Shown here: in pieces, positions 33,983 to 43,093 of the stretch
Layout of the letters: each line of letters opens with the position of its first letter
How positions within the stretch are numbered: position 1 is the first letter of the stretch
Assembly: GCA_016860845.1 (NCBI GenBank)
Contig: BOKF01000007.1
Coordinates: forward strand, 186,001-250,000
Reading direction: 5' to 3'
DNA length: 64,000 nucleotides
Origin: Chloroflexota bacterium
GTDB lineage: Bacteria; Chloroflexota; Anaerolineae; 4572-78; J111
Notes under the pieces: generated by a model
Databases searched by the model: none
The model's input: the letters and a program-made list of their open reading frames with translations, nothing else
What the model was told of the DNA's origin: nothing
Made by a program: the position numbers and the translations under genes

Positions 33983-34567
33983 TCAAGAGCCTAGCCCGGC
34001 GCTCACCGACCTGGCTCCCAGGCCCGGTCCCCCAGTGGCACTGGGTAAGCGGCCATTTCGGCTGGGTTTGCGCCCGGATTCCAGGTGAGTTTCAAATTTA
34101 GCCTCTCGCCACAACTGCGCCGCCAGGTTGGCCTCCATCAGTTGATGAGGCTGGCCGCAGTGCGGCGCCGGCTCACCGATTTTGCTCCAGCCCAAACGCT
34201 CAAAAAAGCGGACGTTTTGCATCTGAATGTAGGCCAAAAAACGCCGGCAGCCGCGTTCGCTCACCGTTCGCTCGGCCAGGCGATCCAGCAGCGGCCCAAT
34301 CGGGGGCAGATGGCGGCGATATTCCTGGAGCACAGCCATGCGCCCGCCGTACCAGACCCCCGGCTCAGCTTCATAGACCCGCACCGCGCCAACCACCTGC
34401 CCGGTACTTTGATTCAGGGCAATGATGTGAACGGCATAAGAATCGTGTTCATCCACGTCGGACTCGCTAAACATACCCTGCTCTTCGACAAAGACGGCCT
34501 GCCGGATGGCGAAATGCGCCCGGCGTTCCGCTTCGGTTTCGACAATTTTGCAGATAATCTGGCTCAT
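33983..34567 (-). CDS. GNAT acetyltransferase, MSMEG_0567/Sll0786 family (NitE-like)
   Basis: A 194-residue GNAT-fold protein corresponding to the N-acetyltransferase component of Nit1C. The family start FAIRQAVFVEEQGMF and the acetyl-CoA-side segment VVGAVRVYEAEPGVWYGGRM-AVLQEYRR are visible, followed by RRFLAYIQMQNVRFFERLGW. In some species this is fused to the AIR synthase domain; here the two genes are separate but only 3 bp apart. The C-terminal 30 residues (GRKPSRNGRLPSATGG) are basic and probably disordered. Confidence 0.9.
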   Translation of the reverse strand: MSQIICKIVETEAERRAHFAIRQAVFVEEQGMFSESDVDEHDSYAVHIIALNQSTGQVVGAVRVYEAEPGVWYGGRMAVLQEYRRHLPPIGPLLDRLAERTVSERGCRRFLAYIQMQNVRFFERLGWSKIGEPAPHCGQPHQLMEANLAAQLWREAKFETHLESGRKPSRNGRLPSATGGPGLGARSVSAGLGS

Positions 34568-34577
34568 AGCTCCCCTT

Positions 34578-35657
34578 TTACTCGTAGGCCGTTAAGCCGG
34601 AACAAGCGCCGCAGCGGGTGCAGCCGGCTTTACTATTGCGCCAGTTCAAACCGTACTCCCGGTTAATGGCCGCCACCTGGCTGTAAATACGATTCATAAA
34701 GGCCGGGTCGGGCGCCTGGGCCTCTTGCAGGGGCGTGCCCATGAGCGGGCGCAGGGGTACCACAAAGGGGTAAACGCCAATCTCGGCTAACTGCCGGCAG
34801 CCGTCAATAATCGTCTCTTCGCTGTCGCCAAAACCGGCAATGATGTAGCTGGAAACCTGGTTGCGCCCAAAAATCTCGACAGCCCGCCGATAGGCTTCGT
34901 GGTAACGTTCAATGCTGATTTCGGCTTTGCCGGGACTTATCCGCCGCCGAATCTCCTGATCCAGGCTTTCCAGGTGGATGCCCACAGTGTCTACGCCGGC
35001 CTCGCGCAGGAGAAGCATATCATCCAGGTTTTCCGGCGGTTCAAATTGGGCCTGAATGCCAATATCGGGGACCACAGCTTTGACCGCCTGGACACATTTA
35101 GCCAGGTAATGCACGCCCATATCCCGGTAGTTCATGGTGCCGGTGGTCAGCACAAAATGCTTGATGCCATCCAGCCGAACCGCCGCTTCGGCTACTTCGG
35201 CTAACTGTTCCGGGGTTTTAAGGGCGACCGTGTTACCACTCTCCAGCGAGTTCTCGATAGCGCAAAACTGGCAGCGTTCCCCTTCTCGCCGCCAGCGGAC
35301 ACAGCGCTGCGAAACGGTGGTCGCCAGGACATCCCGGCCATGCAGCACGGCAATTTGCCAGTAAGGGACACCAGCGGCGGTTTTAAGGGCATAAAAGCGT
35401 GGGGTGGAGGGAAACTCCACCGGAATAATGATCTGACCGTCGCGGGTCAGGTAGTAGCCATTTTCACTTTCAACCACCGCATAGGGGGATTGGGCGGCAA
35501 ATTGGCCCAGCGTCGGCACCATCGCTGCCACACCGGCCAAAACAAAAGCCTTATCGTCGGAGGGGCCTGCCCCGCCCCGCCGACCTCGATTTTCAACCGG
35601 CACCTCTATTCGAGCGCCCAGGCTTTGCAACTCAAGCAAAACTTCCTGTAAGGCCAT
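34578..35657 (-). CDS. radical SAM protein, MSMEG_0568 family (NitD-like)
   Basis: A 359-residue radical SAM enzyme, the NitD type of Nit1C. The cluster site is unusual for the superfamily: CVRWRREGERCQFC, a C-x9-C-x2-C arrangement rather than C-x3-C-x2-C. The downstream barrel contains HLESLDQEIRRRISPGKAEI and SSYIIAGFGDSEETI. Four more cysteines at the C-terminus (GCTRCGACSG) could bind a second cluster. The reaction is unknown. It lies 10 bp upstream of the GNAT gene. Confidence 0.9.
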   Translation of the reverse strand: MALQEVLLELQSLGARIEVPVENRGRRGGAGPSDDKAFVLAGVAAMVPTLGQFAAQSPYAVVESENGYYLTRDGQIIIPVEFPSTPRFYALKTAAGVPYWQIAVLHGRDVLATTVSQRCVRWRREGERCQFCAIENSLESGNTVALKTPEQLAEVAEAAVRLDGIKHFVLTTGTMNYRDMGVHYLAKCVQAVKAVVPDIGIQAQFEPPENLDDMLLLREAGVDTVGIHLESLDQEIRRRISPGKAEISIERYHEAYRRAVEIFGRNQVSSYIIAGFGDSEETIIDGCRQLAEIGVYPFVVPLRPLMGTPLQEAQAPDPAFMNRIYSQVAAINREYGLNWRNSKAGCTRCGACSGLTAYE

Positions 35658-35772
35658 AACGTTTCCTTTTCTGGCGATTGACGATTAGAGGATGAAACGG
35701 CCATCTCTAATCTTGGTTAAGTAATAAACTTTCCCTTTTACCACAGAGACGATTAAATTGTAACTGCTCAGG

Positions 35773-35857
35773 CATGTCATTTCGACCGAAGGGAGAAATC
35801 CCTCATACCTATGTGTCGCTCTAGGGATTTCTCGGCCTACGGCCTCGAAATGACATG
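35773..35857. repeat. dispersed palindromic repeat, family A (copy 2)
   Basis: Begins CATGTCATTTCGACCGAAGG and ends CTCGAAATGACATG, with GAGAAATCCCT and AGGGATTTCTC as inner arms. It lies where a nitrilase gene is found between the corresponding genes of typical Nit1C clusters. Confidence 0.85.
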
Positions 35858-35912
35858 GGCTGAGTCGTAACATTAAATTTTTTGTAGGCCGCGGTGACAA
35901 GTTAAAGTTAAA

Positions 35913-36398
35913 TTAGAGTGTCCAGGTGTTGAGGACCATTGCCCCGGTTTTCCAATGGTCAATCAGAATGTCGAGCACATCCAACGGGTGGAAAGGCGTT
36001 ACTCCTTCGATCAGGTTATACTCATGCATCCCATAAAGGGCCGTCATGGCAAAACGGCAGGCATAGATGGAACTGCCCTCTTTGAGAATGGTCTGCAATT
36101 GGCGGTTAATGGCCAGGTTGCCGGGGAACCCTTCCTGGCCCACCGTGGGGAAGCCTCGGCCGGCGGCGGCCATCAATACGCCAGGACCATACAGGGCCAG
36201 GCTGGTCTTGAAGCCCTTGCGAGCAATACGGGTGGTGGTGAGCAGGTTGACCAACCCCACCGAGCCTTCAAACGGCACGGTGTGCATCATAATCAACGCT
36301 CGATCCCCTTCTTTGGCTTTATGGTCTGGAAATAGTTTTTCGTCAAGATTAATGAGTGAATCACCTTCTTTGGGGCGGGGTATTTCTACTACGGCCAT
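35913..36398 (-). CDS. MSMEG_0572/Sll0783 family protein (NitB-like)
   Basis: A 161-residue protein of the MSMEG_0572/Sll0783 family, described as a nitrogen-starvation-response protein and the first structural component of Nit1C. Family segments are KAKEGDRALIMMHTVPFEGS, the DsrE-like KTSLALYGPGVLMAAAGRG and a single Cys in SSIYACRFAMTALYG. The DsrE-like look suggests a small subunit that handles a thiol or transfers a group; this is inference. GAAAGGAG precedes the ATG. A 255-bp gap with a repeat separates it from the radical SAM gene. Confidence 0.88.
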   Translation of the reverse strand: MAVVEIPRPKEGDSLINLDEKLFPDHKAKEGDRALIMMHTVPFEGSVGLVNLLTTTRIARKGFKTSLALYGPGVLMAAAGRGFPTVGQEGFPGNLAINRQLQTILKEGSSIYACRFAMTALYGMHEYNLIEGVTPFHPLDVLDILIDHWKTGAMVLNTWTL

Positions 36399-36567
36399 AA
36401 TTATTTTAGCTCCTTTCTTGGTGCTTGTTATTTACTTGCTTATAGATGAGGGCTATACTGCTTGCCGTCACCGCGGCCTGGGCCCTCGTTAGCAACATTC
36501 TATCAAAACAGGTATCTCAGGTTTTAGGCGGTTCTGTAGGACATGCGAAGCGGACAACTTTCCTACT

Positions 36568-37416
36568 CTACCAGAATTTTGAGTACAACTTTTCGGCATT
36601 GTTCCAGAAGATGTTTTGCTTCAACTCCTCGGAAATCGGCGCGCCTTCAATTTTCCAATACTCACCGGCGAAATCGCTCCAGGGGATGTCGGAGCCAAAG
36701 AGGAACCGGTCGGTCCCAATGCCTGTCCGCTCGATCTCCTTGAGCAGCCAGGTGGAGCCAAAGCCGACCGCCCACGAAGAGTCGGTGTAAACCTGGTAGC
36801 CTTCTTTGACCAGGTCAAAGAACTGCGGCACAAACTTGATATGCCCGCTGACTCCACCGCCCATATGGACGACATGGATTTTGGTCGTTTGGCCGTACTT
36901 GCGAACCAGGGCCAGGGCATTATCAATGTCCGAGCCGCCGCCGGGACTGGTGTGAATGTGGAGCGGCATGTCATACTGGGCCGCCGCTTCGAGGATCATC
37001 CCCCACAACTCGGCTGCTGGCTCGTCCCACTGGTCGGGGTTGAACGTGCCACCCAACAAGCAGGTTGTCTTCAACGCAATCAGCCCTTTCTGGCCGATGA
37101 GCTTGAGCGCCTCGGTCGTCCGTTCTTTATCTTTGGGCAAGGCCGACACCCAGATCGCGCCGAGCAAGCGGTCGTTTTTGGCGGTACTTTCTCCCACCAG
37201 CGGATTCAGGGTGAAAGGCTGCGCCGAGTCGGGATAGCCGTAGTTGGACATGACCAGGGCGCGGTCAACCCCGTTTTCCTCCATGCCCTTTAGATAATCC
37301 TCGGTTGTGTCATAGTCGTAAGTCGGCTTGACCGTTTGGGGCAGCCCGTAGTAAGCATAACCGGGCACAGGCCCAATATGACTATGATTGTCGAAAACAC
37401 GCCGTCGTTTCTCCAT
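36568..37416 (-). CDS. amidohydrolase family (TIM-barrel) protein
   Basis: A 282-residue amidohydrolase-2 type hydrolase or decarboxylase. The metal motif D-x-H-x-H appears as DNHSHIGP near the N-terminus, with further ligands in MPLHIHTSPGG and HVVHMGGG and the terminal Asp in LFGSDIPWSDF. A strong AGGAGG precedes the ATG. It is the first gene of the minus-strand run that holds the NitB-, D-, E- and F-like genes, while no nitrilase is present. It may take the hydrolytic place in this cluster, but its substrate is not known. Confidence 0.88.
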   Translation of the reverse strand: MEKRRRVFDNHSHIGPVPGYAYYGLPQTVKPTYDYDTTEDYLKGMEENGVDRALVMSNYGYPDSAQPFTLNPLVGESTAKNDRLLGAIWVSALPKDKERTTEALKLIGQKGLIALKTTCLLGGTFNPDQWDEPAAELWGMILEAAAQYDMPLHIHTSPGGGSDIDNALALVRKYGQTTKIHVVHMGGGVSGHIKFVPQFFDLVKEGYQVYTDSSWAVGFGSTWLLKEIERTGIGTDRFLFGSDIPWSDFAGEYWKIEGAPISEELKQNIFWNNAEKLYSKFW

Positions 37417-37844
37417 AGATAACCTCCTTTTAACTAGGCAAAATTTACCCCTGGTTGGGGTTATTAACTTGATTTATGTGGCATTCAGGAAAGGGGCGTT
37501 TTGAGTGAGGTTCCCAAAAACGTGGAGCGTCTTGGCTACGTTCCCCCTGATAACAGCAAGCGTTTTTCGGACAGATCTTCTCAGTGAGGCAAGTATAGCA
37601 GATAAAACTTACCTGCCGCTGACTTTTGCCTTACCTGATAAAAGAGTGCTCGGTAATTCCAAAGCTCAGTTTATCAGCCGGTCCGCCGAGCGTTGAAACG
37701 CCCGGCTAAGCTTAATGGAAGCCTGATAAATCAGGCTGGGAAGCTGATGAGCCGGTTTTGAACCGGCTTTTTACCTGTCTCAACCGATGGCTTCCAGCCA
37801 TTGGCGGCTGGATAGACTTACTGAATGCTCTCGATATAATTTTA
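37417..37844. other. intergenic region with several hairpins, no gene
   Basis: No coding frame is convincing. It carries the amidohydrolase upstream region and several inverted repeats in its right half: GCCTGAT-AA-ATCAGGC near 37.72 kb, AGCCGGTT-TTG-AACCGGCT at 37750-37768 followed by TTTT (terminator-like on the plus strand), and CCAGCC-GGCTGG near 37.80 kb. Confidence 0.6.
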
Positions 37845-38222
37845 TCAATGAGTTTCGGTGTTCTGGCCTGATCGCTGACGCAGCGACTTTTCGATAGAGG
37901 CAGGCTTTTCGCCGGACTCCAGGCGAGTCGTTACCTCTTTAAACTCACGGCCAAAATCCTGGCCCTGACTCGCCTCGCGCATGGAGCGGGCCAGCGACTT
38001 GGGGTCACTCTGGTCTGCGGCTGGCTGGCTGCCGGAGCTTGACGGGCTGCTCTGACCCCTGCTTCCGGCCTGAACCACCACTACTTTGGAAATGACCCGT
38101 GCCAAATTGCTCCCTCCGCACTTAGGGCAACTCACCGGCTTGCTGTCAACTTCGACAAAACTGCGAAAAAAAAGCGGAACACGTTCCTTACAATCGTCAC
38201 AGTCGTATTCATAGATGGGCAT
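37845..38222 (-). CDS. FmdB-family zinc-ribbon protein (copy 2)
   Basis: A 125-residue FmdB-type protein with the N-terminus MPIYEYDCDDCKERVPLFFR and a second C-x2-C in VSCPKCGGSNLARVISK. A Ser/Gln/Gly-rich tail follows (SRGQSSPSSSGSQPAADQSD). It differs clearly from copy 1 outside the zinc ribbon. Its start lies 3 bp after the stop of the large BTAD regulator gene, so they are cotranscribed and may be functionally tied. Confidence 0.85.
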   Translation of the reverse strand: MPIYEYDCDDCKERVPLFFRSFVEVDSKPVSCPKCGGSNLARVISKVVVVQAGSRGQSSPSSSGSQPAADQSDPKSLARSMREASQGQDFGREFKEVTTRLESGEKPASIEKSLRQRSGQNTETH

Positions 38223-38225
38223 GGG

Positions 38226-41200
38226 TTATACCTCTAGCTGTTCAAAGGGAACCGTACAAACCGCCTTTTCAAAAATCGTTTGCACCGGCCGCGCTGTGAG
38301 CAAAGAATGGCGGAGGGTGGGGTCGCTCAGGCGAGCAGCGACATCATTTAAAATCTGCGCGGCGCAGAAGTAGTGGGTTTTAGCCACGTCCGGCCTATCG
38401 GCTAATTCTTCCAAATGGGCCAGGGTCAGGTAGCAAGGCCAGCTCAGGGCCGGGCTTTTGACACTTAAACTAATATCCAGGGCATGCGAGAGGGCGGCGC
38501 GGGCTTTGTGGATTCGCCCGGCGGCGAGCAGCGCCTCGCCCCGCAGCTTGCAGGAGCGAACCATGTTTTTGCGGGCATGGGTGGTGCGGGTCAGCGCCAG
38601 CGATTCGTCTGCAGCGGCCAAGGCGCCCAGCACATCCCCCTCGGCCAGGGCCAGCCGGCCTTTAATCACGACCATACGGGTGCGGTAGCGCCAGCGCATA
38701 AACGGTTTATCGGCGGAGCCACTTAACCCTTCGTCTAAAAAGGCCCGCGCCCGGTCAAAATCTCCCAAAAGCAGGTAATCGGTGGCCAGGTTAGCCAGGG
38801 CATTCCCTTCGGCCTCGGTCAAACACGGCTGCCCGGCCCGCGCCAGTTCCAGGCTGGTCTGGTCAAATTGGACGGCCTGCTCCACCTCAAACACCTCGCG
38901 GTAGACCCAACCGGCGGTGTTCAACAGCCGCGCCCGCCAAAAACGGTCCTCGGCGGCCTGCGACAGGTCAAGGGCGTGCCGCAGATGATCCAGGGCCGAC
39001 TGGTAGTGGCCCAGGCTGGCATAGGACATCCCAACCACAAAATATCCACCCAGGGCCAGGAAAGGGTTAGAAAAAGATTGGCCTAATTCAACACATGCCT
39101 GGCCGTGATGCAGCGCCATATCGAAATCGCTGTGGAGATGGGCCAGCATGGCCAGCCCCCAGTGCTCTTCGGCCGGTATAATCTGCGCTCCGGCAGCGGG
39201 CCTGACCTTTTCCAGCGCCTTAATTTGAGTCACCTCGCCCTGAGTTGAATTGAGAATATCGCGAAGTTTAAGCGCCTTACCCTGTAACTCATCATAATGA
39301 AGCCGTTCGGCCAACTGGATGGCTTGATCGAGATAAGCAGCGGCCCGCTCCAAACGATGGGCCCAATAGTGAGCAATCCCGACCTGATAGAGGGCTTCCC
39401 CTTCGCGCAGCCGGTCGTCAGTACGGCGGTTATTTTCCAAAAGCTGTTCCAGGTCCATAATCGCCGCTTCAAAATCGGATAAAGTCAAATGGGTTTGGGC
39501 GCGGCGTTGCAGCAAACCGGCCATGGTTTCAGAAGTGGCCAGTTCGTGGTGCTGCTGGCATAAAGCCACGGCACGATTGTAATAATCCATGGCCTCACGC
39601 GGCGCGTAAGTCGCCTGGGCGCGGTCGCCGGCCCGGATGAGGTAGTGAAAGGTAGTTTCATGCCGTTCAGCCCGCTCATAGTGATAAACAAAAATCGCTG
39701 CCTGCTCATCAAGCTGGTTAATATACAGCCGCTCCAGGGCCTGGGCCACCTGGCCATGCAGCCAGATGCGGCGATGCAGCGTCAGCTCGTCGTAGAGCAC
39801 CTGCCGAAGCAGGCCATGCCGGAAGCGGTAGCCGGCGCCCGTCTCCTCAATCAGATAAGTCGCCAGCATTTCCTCGAGCAAGTCCAACTGGGTGGCGTTA
39901 TCCAATTGGCTGGCGGCGTGCAGCAAGGCATAGCTAAACTCCCGGCCAATGACCGCTGCTAAACCGGCCAGGCGATAAGCTTCGGCGCTGAGGCGGGCCA
40001 GATGCAGCCCGATCACTTCGCGGACGCTGGCCGGGATGACAAATTCGCTGCCACGCGCCAGTTTTTGTCCAAATTCAACCAGACCGGGGGCGAAGCGCCA
40101 ACAGCCATTTGCCTGCTCAATTCTGCCTGTCTCCAGCAGGGCCAGGACGATTTCCTGGACAAAAAAGGGGTTGCCTTCGGTCAGATAAAAGATAGCTTCA
40201 GCCAGGTCCGGAGCTAAGATGCCCACTCCCAGCAGGCTGGAACAGAGTTGGGCTGCTTCAACAGAGTTGAGAGGAGATAAATCAAGGCGCTGGCCCAGAC
40301 GATGGCTGAGCAATTCGCTGCAAAGCCGGGCAATCGGGCTGCCGCGCTGCACTTTTTCTTCGCGGATGGTACAGAGGATGAGAATGGGGGTGCTGGCAAT
40401 CCGGCGGGCCAGATAGTGCAAAAGCTGCAAACTGGACTCGCCCGCCGCGTGCAGGTCATCCAGAAACACGATCAAACCGGTGTCCTGAGCAAAGGTAATC
40501 AAGGCCGCCGCCACGGCGTCGAACAAACGCTGTCGTTCCTGGCCTAACTCCGGTTCCAGGGACGGCGTGGAGGGCTGGCTGGCTTCGGCTAACTCCGGGA
40601 AAAGCCGGGCCAAATCTCGGCTCAAAATCCCCAGCTTTTCCCGCAGGGTCTGCTGCGCCTGGCCGGTTAGCCCACTGCGAATCGCCTCGACAAAGGGGCC
40701 GTAGGGTAAATGCCCCTCCTGCTCGTAGGCGGCTCCATAAAGGACCCGCAGCCCGCCGGCCTGGGCGCGAAGCAGCGCCTCTTCGGCCAGACGGCTTTTG
40801 CCCACACCCTGCTCCCCGCACAGAAGGACGACCTGCCCCTGCCCCGCTTCAGCCTGCCGGATTAATTCGGCCAAGTGGCGCAGCTCGGCATCACGACCAG
40901 CCAACGGCCGCCGTGGCAGCGTTTCGAGCCAACGCGCCGGTCCTGTGGCGAGGGTAGAAGCACCGGCAGGTTTGGGACTGGGCTGCCAGCGATTTTCGGC
41001 AATCGCTTGATAAAGCGCCGTAGTTTCAGCCGCCGGCTCGACCTCCAGCTCGCGCTGCAGGGCCTGCCGAAACTGCTGGTAGAGTTGCAGAGCCTGGTGC
41101 CGCTGCCCCACCTGGCTATAGAGCCGCATCAACGCCTGATGAGTCTCTTCATGCGTCGGGTCGAGGCACAGCAGGTCTTGCCAACAATTGATTGCTTCCG

Positions 41201-41828
41201 TATAGGCCGCAGCCTGGGTATATAGCTCAGCCATGCGCCTGACCAACACGCAGTAGGCCGAATGGTAGCGCTGGCGGGAATCACTGGCCCAATCCTCATA
41301 CAGGTCTTCTGGCAAAAAGTCGCCCTGATACAGGCGGCGGGCAGCCTCAAAATGAGGCAAGGGGTTAGGCTGCTGCCGTCCGAGCTGGATGAGGCGGTCA
41401 AACTCAAGCATATCTATCCAGGCAACCGCTTCCAGGTTTAAGGTTAGTTTTCCATCTCGAAAAAAAATATAACGAGAATCAGCCGCGTTGGACAGATGTG
41501 GCTCTAATACACGACGTAAAATAAAAAGAGTGCGATGGAGATTATTGGCAGCCCGTTCCGGATCCTGGTCCGGCCAGAGCCATTCGAGGAGGCGGTCTTT
41601 TAAAAGCTGGCCCTGCGGAGCCAGCAGCAGCAGCTTAAAGAGGCTTTTGGCCTTGCGCCGCTTCCAGGCGGCGTCGTCAATCAATTCACTGCCCCGGTAG
41701 ACGGCAAAACGGCCCAGAGTATAAATTGTTAGTGGAGCAATGGGTGAGTCAGCCAGTTTCACCGGCTGGGGATTGGAGAGTGGATTGGGATACCTCAGGC
41801 CATTTACTATAAATTGCCCAACAGTCAT
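38226..41828 (-). CDS. BTAD-AAA-TPR transcriptional regulator
   Basis: A 1200-residue regulator of the AfsR/SARP-like large ATPase group. An OmpR-type winged helix (residues about 35-125, with RRKAKSLFKLLLLAPQGQLL and LWPDQDPERAANNLHRTL) is followed by a bacterial transcriptional activator domain (about 135-275). Then comes an AAA_16 ATPase with Walker A GEQGVGKS (K344) and Walker B IVFLDDLHA, and a long TPR-like C-terminus (about 700-1180). Such proteins bind ATP and switch on target genes. AAGGGGG precedes the ATG. The target is unknown; the FmdB gene is downstream in the same unit. Confidence 0.9.
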   Translation of the reverse strand: MTVGQFIVNGLRYPNPLSNPQPVKLADSPIAPLTIYTLGRFAVYRGSELIDDAAWKRRKAKSLFKLLLLAPQGQLLKDRLLEWLWPDQDPERAANNLHRTLFILRRVLEPHLSNAADSRYIFFRDGKLTLNLEAVAWIDMLEFDRLIQLGRQQPNPLPHFEAARRLYQGDFLPEDLYEDWASDSRQRYHSAYCVLVRRMAELYTQAAAYTEAINCWQDLLCLDPTHEETHQALMRLYSQVGQRHQALQLYQQFRQALQRELEVEPAAETTALYQAIAENRWQPSPKPAGASTLATGPARWLETLPRRPLAGRDAELRHLAELIRQAEAGQGQVVLLCGEQGVGKSRLAEEALLRAQAGGLRVLYGAAYEQEGHLPYGPFVEAIRSGLTGQAQQTLREKLGILSRDLARLFPELAEASQPSTPSLEPELGQERQRLFDAVAAALITFAQDTGLIVFLDDLHAAGESSLQLLHYLARRIASTPILILCTIREEKVQRGSPIARLCSELLSHRLGQRLDLSPLNSVEAAQLCSSLLGVGILAPDLAEAIFYLTEGNPFFVQEIVLALLETGRIEQANGCWRFAPGLVEFGQKLARGSEFVIPASVREVIGLHLARLSAEAYRLAGLAAVIGREFSYALLHAASQLDNATQLDLLEEMLATYLIEETGAGYRFRHGLLRQVLYDELTLHRRIWLHGQVAQALERLYINQLDEQAAIFVYHYERAERHETTFHYLIRAGDRAQATYAPREAMDYYNRAVALCQQHHELATSETMAGLLQRRAQTHLTLSDFEAAIMDLEQLLENNRRTDDRLREGEALYQVGIAHYWAHRLERAAAYLDQAIQLAERLHYDELQGKALKLRDILNSTQGEVTQIKALEKVRPAAGAQIIPAEEHWGLAMLAHLHSDFDMALHHGQACVELGQSFSNPFLALGGYFVVGMSYASLGHYQSALDHLRHALDLSQAAEDRFWRARLLNTAGWVYREVFEVEQAVQFDQTSLELARAGQPCLTEAEGNALANLATDYLLLGDFDRARAFLDEGLSGSADKPFMRWRYRTRMVVIKGRLALAEGDVLGALAAADESLALTRTTHARKNMVRSCKLRGEALLAAGRIHKARAALSHALDISLSVKSPALSWPCYLTLAHLEELADRPDVAKTHYFCAAQILNDVAARLSDPTLRHSLLTARPVQTIFEKAVCTVPFEQLEV

Positions 41829-41914
41829 CGTCCCCCTTATCCCAAACTACAAAACTACCGAATAATTCCGCAATTTTACCACAAGGAATGGGAAAGAGGA
41901 AATCACTCAAAGTC

Positions 41915-41946
41915 AGGCGGGCAAAAGGTTAACCTTTTGCCCGCCT
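41915..41946. terminator. 32-bp perfect palindrome downstream of trxB
   Basis: Arms AGGCGGGCAAAAGGTT and AACCTTTTGCCCGCCT meet without a loop. It lies in the gap between trxB and the BTAD regulator start and could end trxB transcription. In RNA a small loop would open at the TTAA centre. Confidence 0.65.
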
Positions 41947-41968
41947 CAACTGCTATGGAAAAATGAAA

Positions 41969-41997
41969 TGTGGGACAAGCTGTTAGCTTGTCCCACA
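41969..41997. repeat. hairpin of the GGACAAGCT type
   Basis: TGTGGGACAAGCT-GTT-AGCTTGTCCCACA, 13-bp perfect arms. On the minus strand it lies 37 bp after the trxB stop and is followed by a T-rich stretch, so it can act as the trxB terminator. Same family as 26621-26641 and 46731-46750. Confidence 0.75.
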
Positions 41998-42034
41998 TTT
42001 TCAACCCAAATGGGTCATACCCAAACGATTTAGC

Positions 42035-43036
42035 TCAACTCACCACCACCAGCGCCGGTTCCGGCTCCTCCTCGTGTTCCGCCAGCCAGCGTTCGGCGGC
42101 AATGGCGGCGGCGGCGCCCATCCCGGCCGAGGTGATGGCCTGCTTGAAGACCGGGTCGGAAATCTCCCCGGCAGCCCAGACCCCTTCGACACTGGTACGT
42201 AGTTCTTTATCGGTGATCACGTAGCCCTGGTCGTCAATGTCAAGCTGCCCCTGGAACAGGTAGGAGTTGGGCAGGTGGCCGATGAAGATGAAGACGCCGT
42301 CGGTGGGACGGGTCCAGGTTTCGCCGGTCTTCACATTCTTCAAATCAATACTGGTGACAACCGGGTCGCCATTAATTCTGGTAACAACCGTATCCCAGAT
42401 AAAAGAGATTTTTTCGTTTTTCTGAGCGCGAGCCTGCAAGGTGTAACCGGCTCGCAGCGAGTCACGCCGGTGAATGATGGTCACCTGGCGGGCGAACTTG
42501 GTCAGGAAAATAGCTTCCTGCAAGGCGCTGTCGCCCCCGCCGATCACCACCACATCCTTATCGCGGAAGAAAAAGCCATCGCAGGTGGCACAGTAGCTGA
42601 CGCCCCGCCCCACAAACTCCGGCTCGCCCGGCACGCCCAGCTTGCGCGGCGAAGCGCCGGTGGTAATAATCAAGCTTTTGGCGTAATAATCGCCGTTGTG
42701 GCCGGTCAGCCGAAAGGGACGCTGGCTCAGATCAACCTGCTGCACCAAATCTATGGTCACCTCGGCTCCAAAACGCTCGGCCTGGGTCTGCATTTTTTCG
42801 ACCAGTTCCGGGCCCATCAAGCCTTCGGGAAAGCCGGGAAAATTTTCTACCTCAGTGGTCGTGGCAATCTGGCCCCCCAGCTCGTTGCCAGTAATGACCA
42901 GGGGGTTCAAATTGGCCCGCGCGGCATACAACGCTGCCGTCAGTCCCGCCGGGCCTGAGCCAAGAATAACGGTATCGCGCACCATATTGCGATCCTCACG
43001 AGGGTTTCCAATCGTTTGATTCAGGGTCAAGTCCAT
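42035..43036 (-). CDS. trxB: thioredoxin reductase
   Basis: A 333-residue low-Mr thioredoxin reductase that passes electrons from NADPH through FAD to thioredoxin. The redox pair C149-A-T-C152 is in SYCATCDGFFF. FAD binding is at LGSGPAGLTAALYAARA (from residue 25) and VWAAGEISD near the C-terminus, and the NADPH motif is VVIGGGDSALQEA. The start at 43036 is supported by GGAGG 10-14 nt upstream; it gives an N-terminal extension of about 17 residues before the conserved core, so an internal ATG is possible. A tail of about 15 acidic residues closes the protein. Confidence 0.95.
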   Translation of the reverse strand: MDLTLNQTIGNPREDRNMVRDTVILGSGPAGLTAALYAARANLNPLVITGNELGGQIATTTEVENFPGFPEGLMGPELVEKMQTQAERFGAEVTIDLVQQVDLSQRPFRLTGHNGDYYAKSLIITTGASPRKLGVPGEPEFVGRGVSYCATCDGFFFRDKDVVVIGGGDSALQEAIFLTKFARQVTIIHRRDSLRAGYTLQARAQKNEKISFIWDTVVTRINGDPVVTSIDLKNVKTGETWTRPTDGVFIFIGHLPNSYLFQGQLDIDDQGYVITDKELRTSVEGVWAAGEISDPVFKQAITSAGMGAAAAIAAERWLAEHEEEPEPALVVVS

Positions 43037-43093
43037 AATTAAATTACCTCCATTGGATTAGACGCAGAACCGGGCAAAATGTTACATCAAAGT

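Noticed and set aside
35658..35912. hidden nitrilase fragment in the Nit1C-type gap
   Set aside because: No frame shows nitrilase motifs (catalytic Glu-Lys-Cys segments); the gap is short and mostly repeat DNA.
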